Positions 63,696 through 64,000 of a stretch of DNA of 64,000 nucleotides are shown one piece after another. A program made the translations under genes and the position numbers. How positions within the stretch are numbered: position 1 is the stretch's first letter; the number at the start of each line of letters is the position of its first letter. Under the pieces are notes generated by a model, which was given only the letters and a program-made list of their open reading frames with translations, had not been told where the DNA came from and did not search any database. The DNA is from Massilia agilis (lineage in GTDB: Bacteria > Pseudomonadota > Gammaproteobacteria > Burkholderiales > Burkholderiaceae_D): assembly GCF_024756255.1 (NCBI RefSeq), contig NZ_JANUHB010000001.1, positions 1,116,001 to 1,180,000 on the forward strand. Reading direction: 5' to 3'.

Positions 63696-64000
63696 TCAGG
63701 ATTCGGCACGCCTGATCGCCAGCCGCGGGTGGTCCGGGTCGCGCAGGTCCAGCGAGAACGCATAGGCCCCCGGCTGGTCCACATCCAGCACCAGCCGCTC
63801 GCCGTGATACTTGAGCGCCAGGTCTGCGCCTGGCGACACCACCAGATCGCGCGGCGCGCCGCCAAAGGCCAGCCAACCATCGCCCGACTCGAGGCGGAAC
63901 TTCCACTTGCCGCGCTTGAGGTCGACCACGGCGCTGTATCGGTTTTTCTCCTGCTCGCGGAACGGCGCGCCCTCCTTCCAGTTGTCCGCCGAGGTCATCA
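63696..64000 (-). CDS. C-terminal part of an unidentified protein, possibly carbohydrate-binding (partial)
   Basis: The frame enters from the right edge and ends at 63696, giving at least 101 residues. It starts in sight with MTSADNWKEGAPFREQEKNR, then a beta-rich segment (RYSAVVDLKRGKWKFRLES, GGAPRDLVVSPGADLALKYH, PGAYAFSLDLRDPDHPRL) that resembles a CBM48- or pullulanase-like beta-sandwich. The link to sugar metabolism suggests an amylase/pullulanase-type protein, but only the end is visible. The convergent SMP-30 gene ends at the adjacent base. Confidence 0.5.
   Translation of the reverse strand, partial: MTSADNWKEGAPFREQEKNRYSAVVDLKRGKWKFRLESGDGWLAFGGAPRDLVVSPGADLALKYHGERLVLDVDQPGAYAFSLDLRDPDHPRLAIRRAES

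Overview
The window reads as a chromosomal segment of a GC-rich betaproteobacterium, most likely an Oxalobacteraceae member of the Massilia/Duganella/Janthinobacterium type. This is inferred from the gene families and gene order (bamC-dapA-trpS-M50 peptidase-YciO-htpX-rnm, pyrG-kdsA-eno-ftsB, edd-eda/pgi) and from the repeat content; no rRNA marker is present. Most of it is core chromosome. One accessory patch at about 54.6-58.3 kb has visibly lower GC. I see no tRNA, rRNA, CRISPR array, IS element or prophage.

Layout. 0-6.8 kb: minus-strand run rnm, htpX, yciO-like, M50 peptidase, trpS, methyltransferase, dapA, bamC (cut by the window edge). 6.8-11.3 kb: GFA-family protein, alpha/beta hydrolase, gamma-carbonic-anhydrase-like protein, hslO (Hsp33), thioesterase, exported protein. 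11.3-16 kb: pyrG-kdsA-eno-ftsB plus an orphan antidote-like protein. 16-20.2 kb: chemoreceptor, unknown protein, exported M20 amidohydrolase. 20.3-24.4 kb: dnaE2 (imuC), divergent from a PhzF-like gene across a LexA box. 24.4-28.8 kb: exported M61 peptidase and TonB-dependent receptor. 29-32.6 kb: DegP-type protease with a QseBC-like two-component system behind a PmrA/QseB-type box. 32.7-37.7 kb: MFS transporter with a coupled 40-aa protein, two LysR regulators, TauE/SafE exporter, GNAT fragment, DsbA-like isomerase. 37.8-40.5 kb: Hsp20 and a second M61 peptidase. 40.6-42.8 kb: imuA-imuB with its own LexA box. 43-45.8 kb: putative antiporter, degenerate HepT-like protein, a 39-aa protein, PRC-barrel protein. 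45.9-54.6 kb: hrpA, argA (ARG-box-like site at its start), yggX, lipoprotein, rpiA, TPR protein, exported protein. 54.9-58.3 kb: two membrane proteins, then an orphan type VI secretion module (Hcp, hydrophobic candidate effector, 58-aa membrane protein, HExxH peptidase) that abuts a truncated resident copy of the same peptidase next to eda. 58.3-64 kb: Entner-Doudoroff genes eda and edd, divergent pgi with HexR-like sites on both sides, an SMP-30-type lactonase, and the end of a gene that runs off the window.

Two families of palindromic repeats punctuate the window. Family A has a GTCCCCGC...GCGGGGAC core, with one ATTCCC-N8-GGGAAT copy; family B has a GTAGGGTGGGC...GCCCACGCG core. They usually occur as inverted pairs just after genes. 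Two family A copies lie in frame inside hrpA and dnaE2. The strongest candidates for new biology are the Hcp-linked module and its recombination scar, the repeat-encoded peptides inside essential-type enzymes, the orphan toxin-antitoxin-like proteins, and several small translationally coupled proteins.
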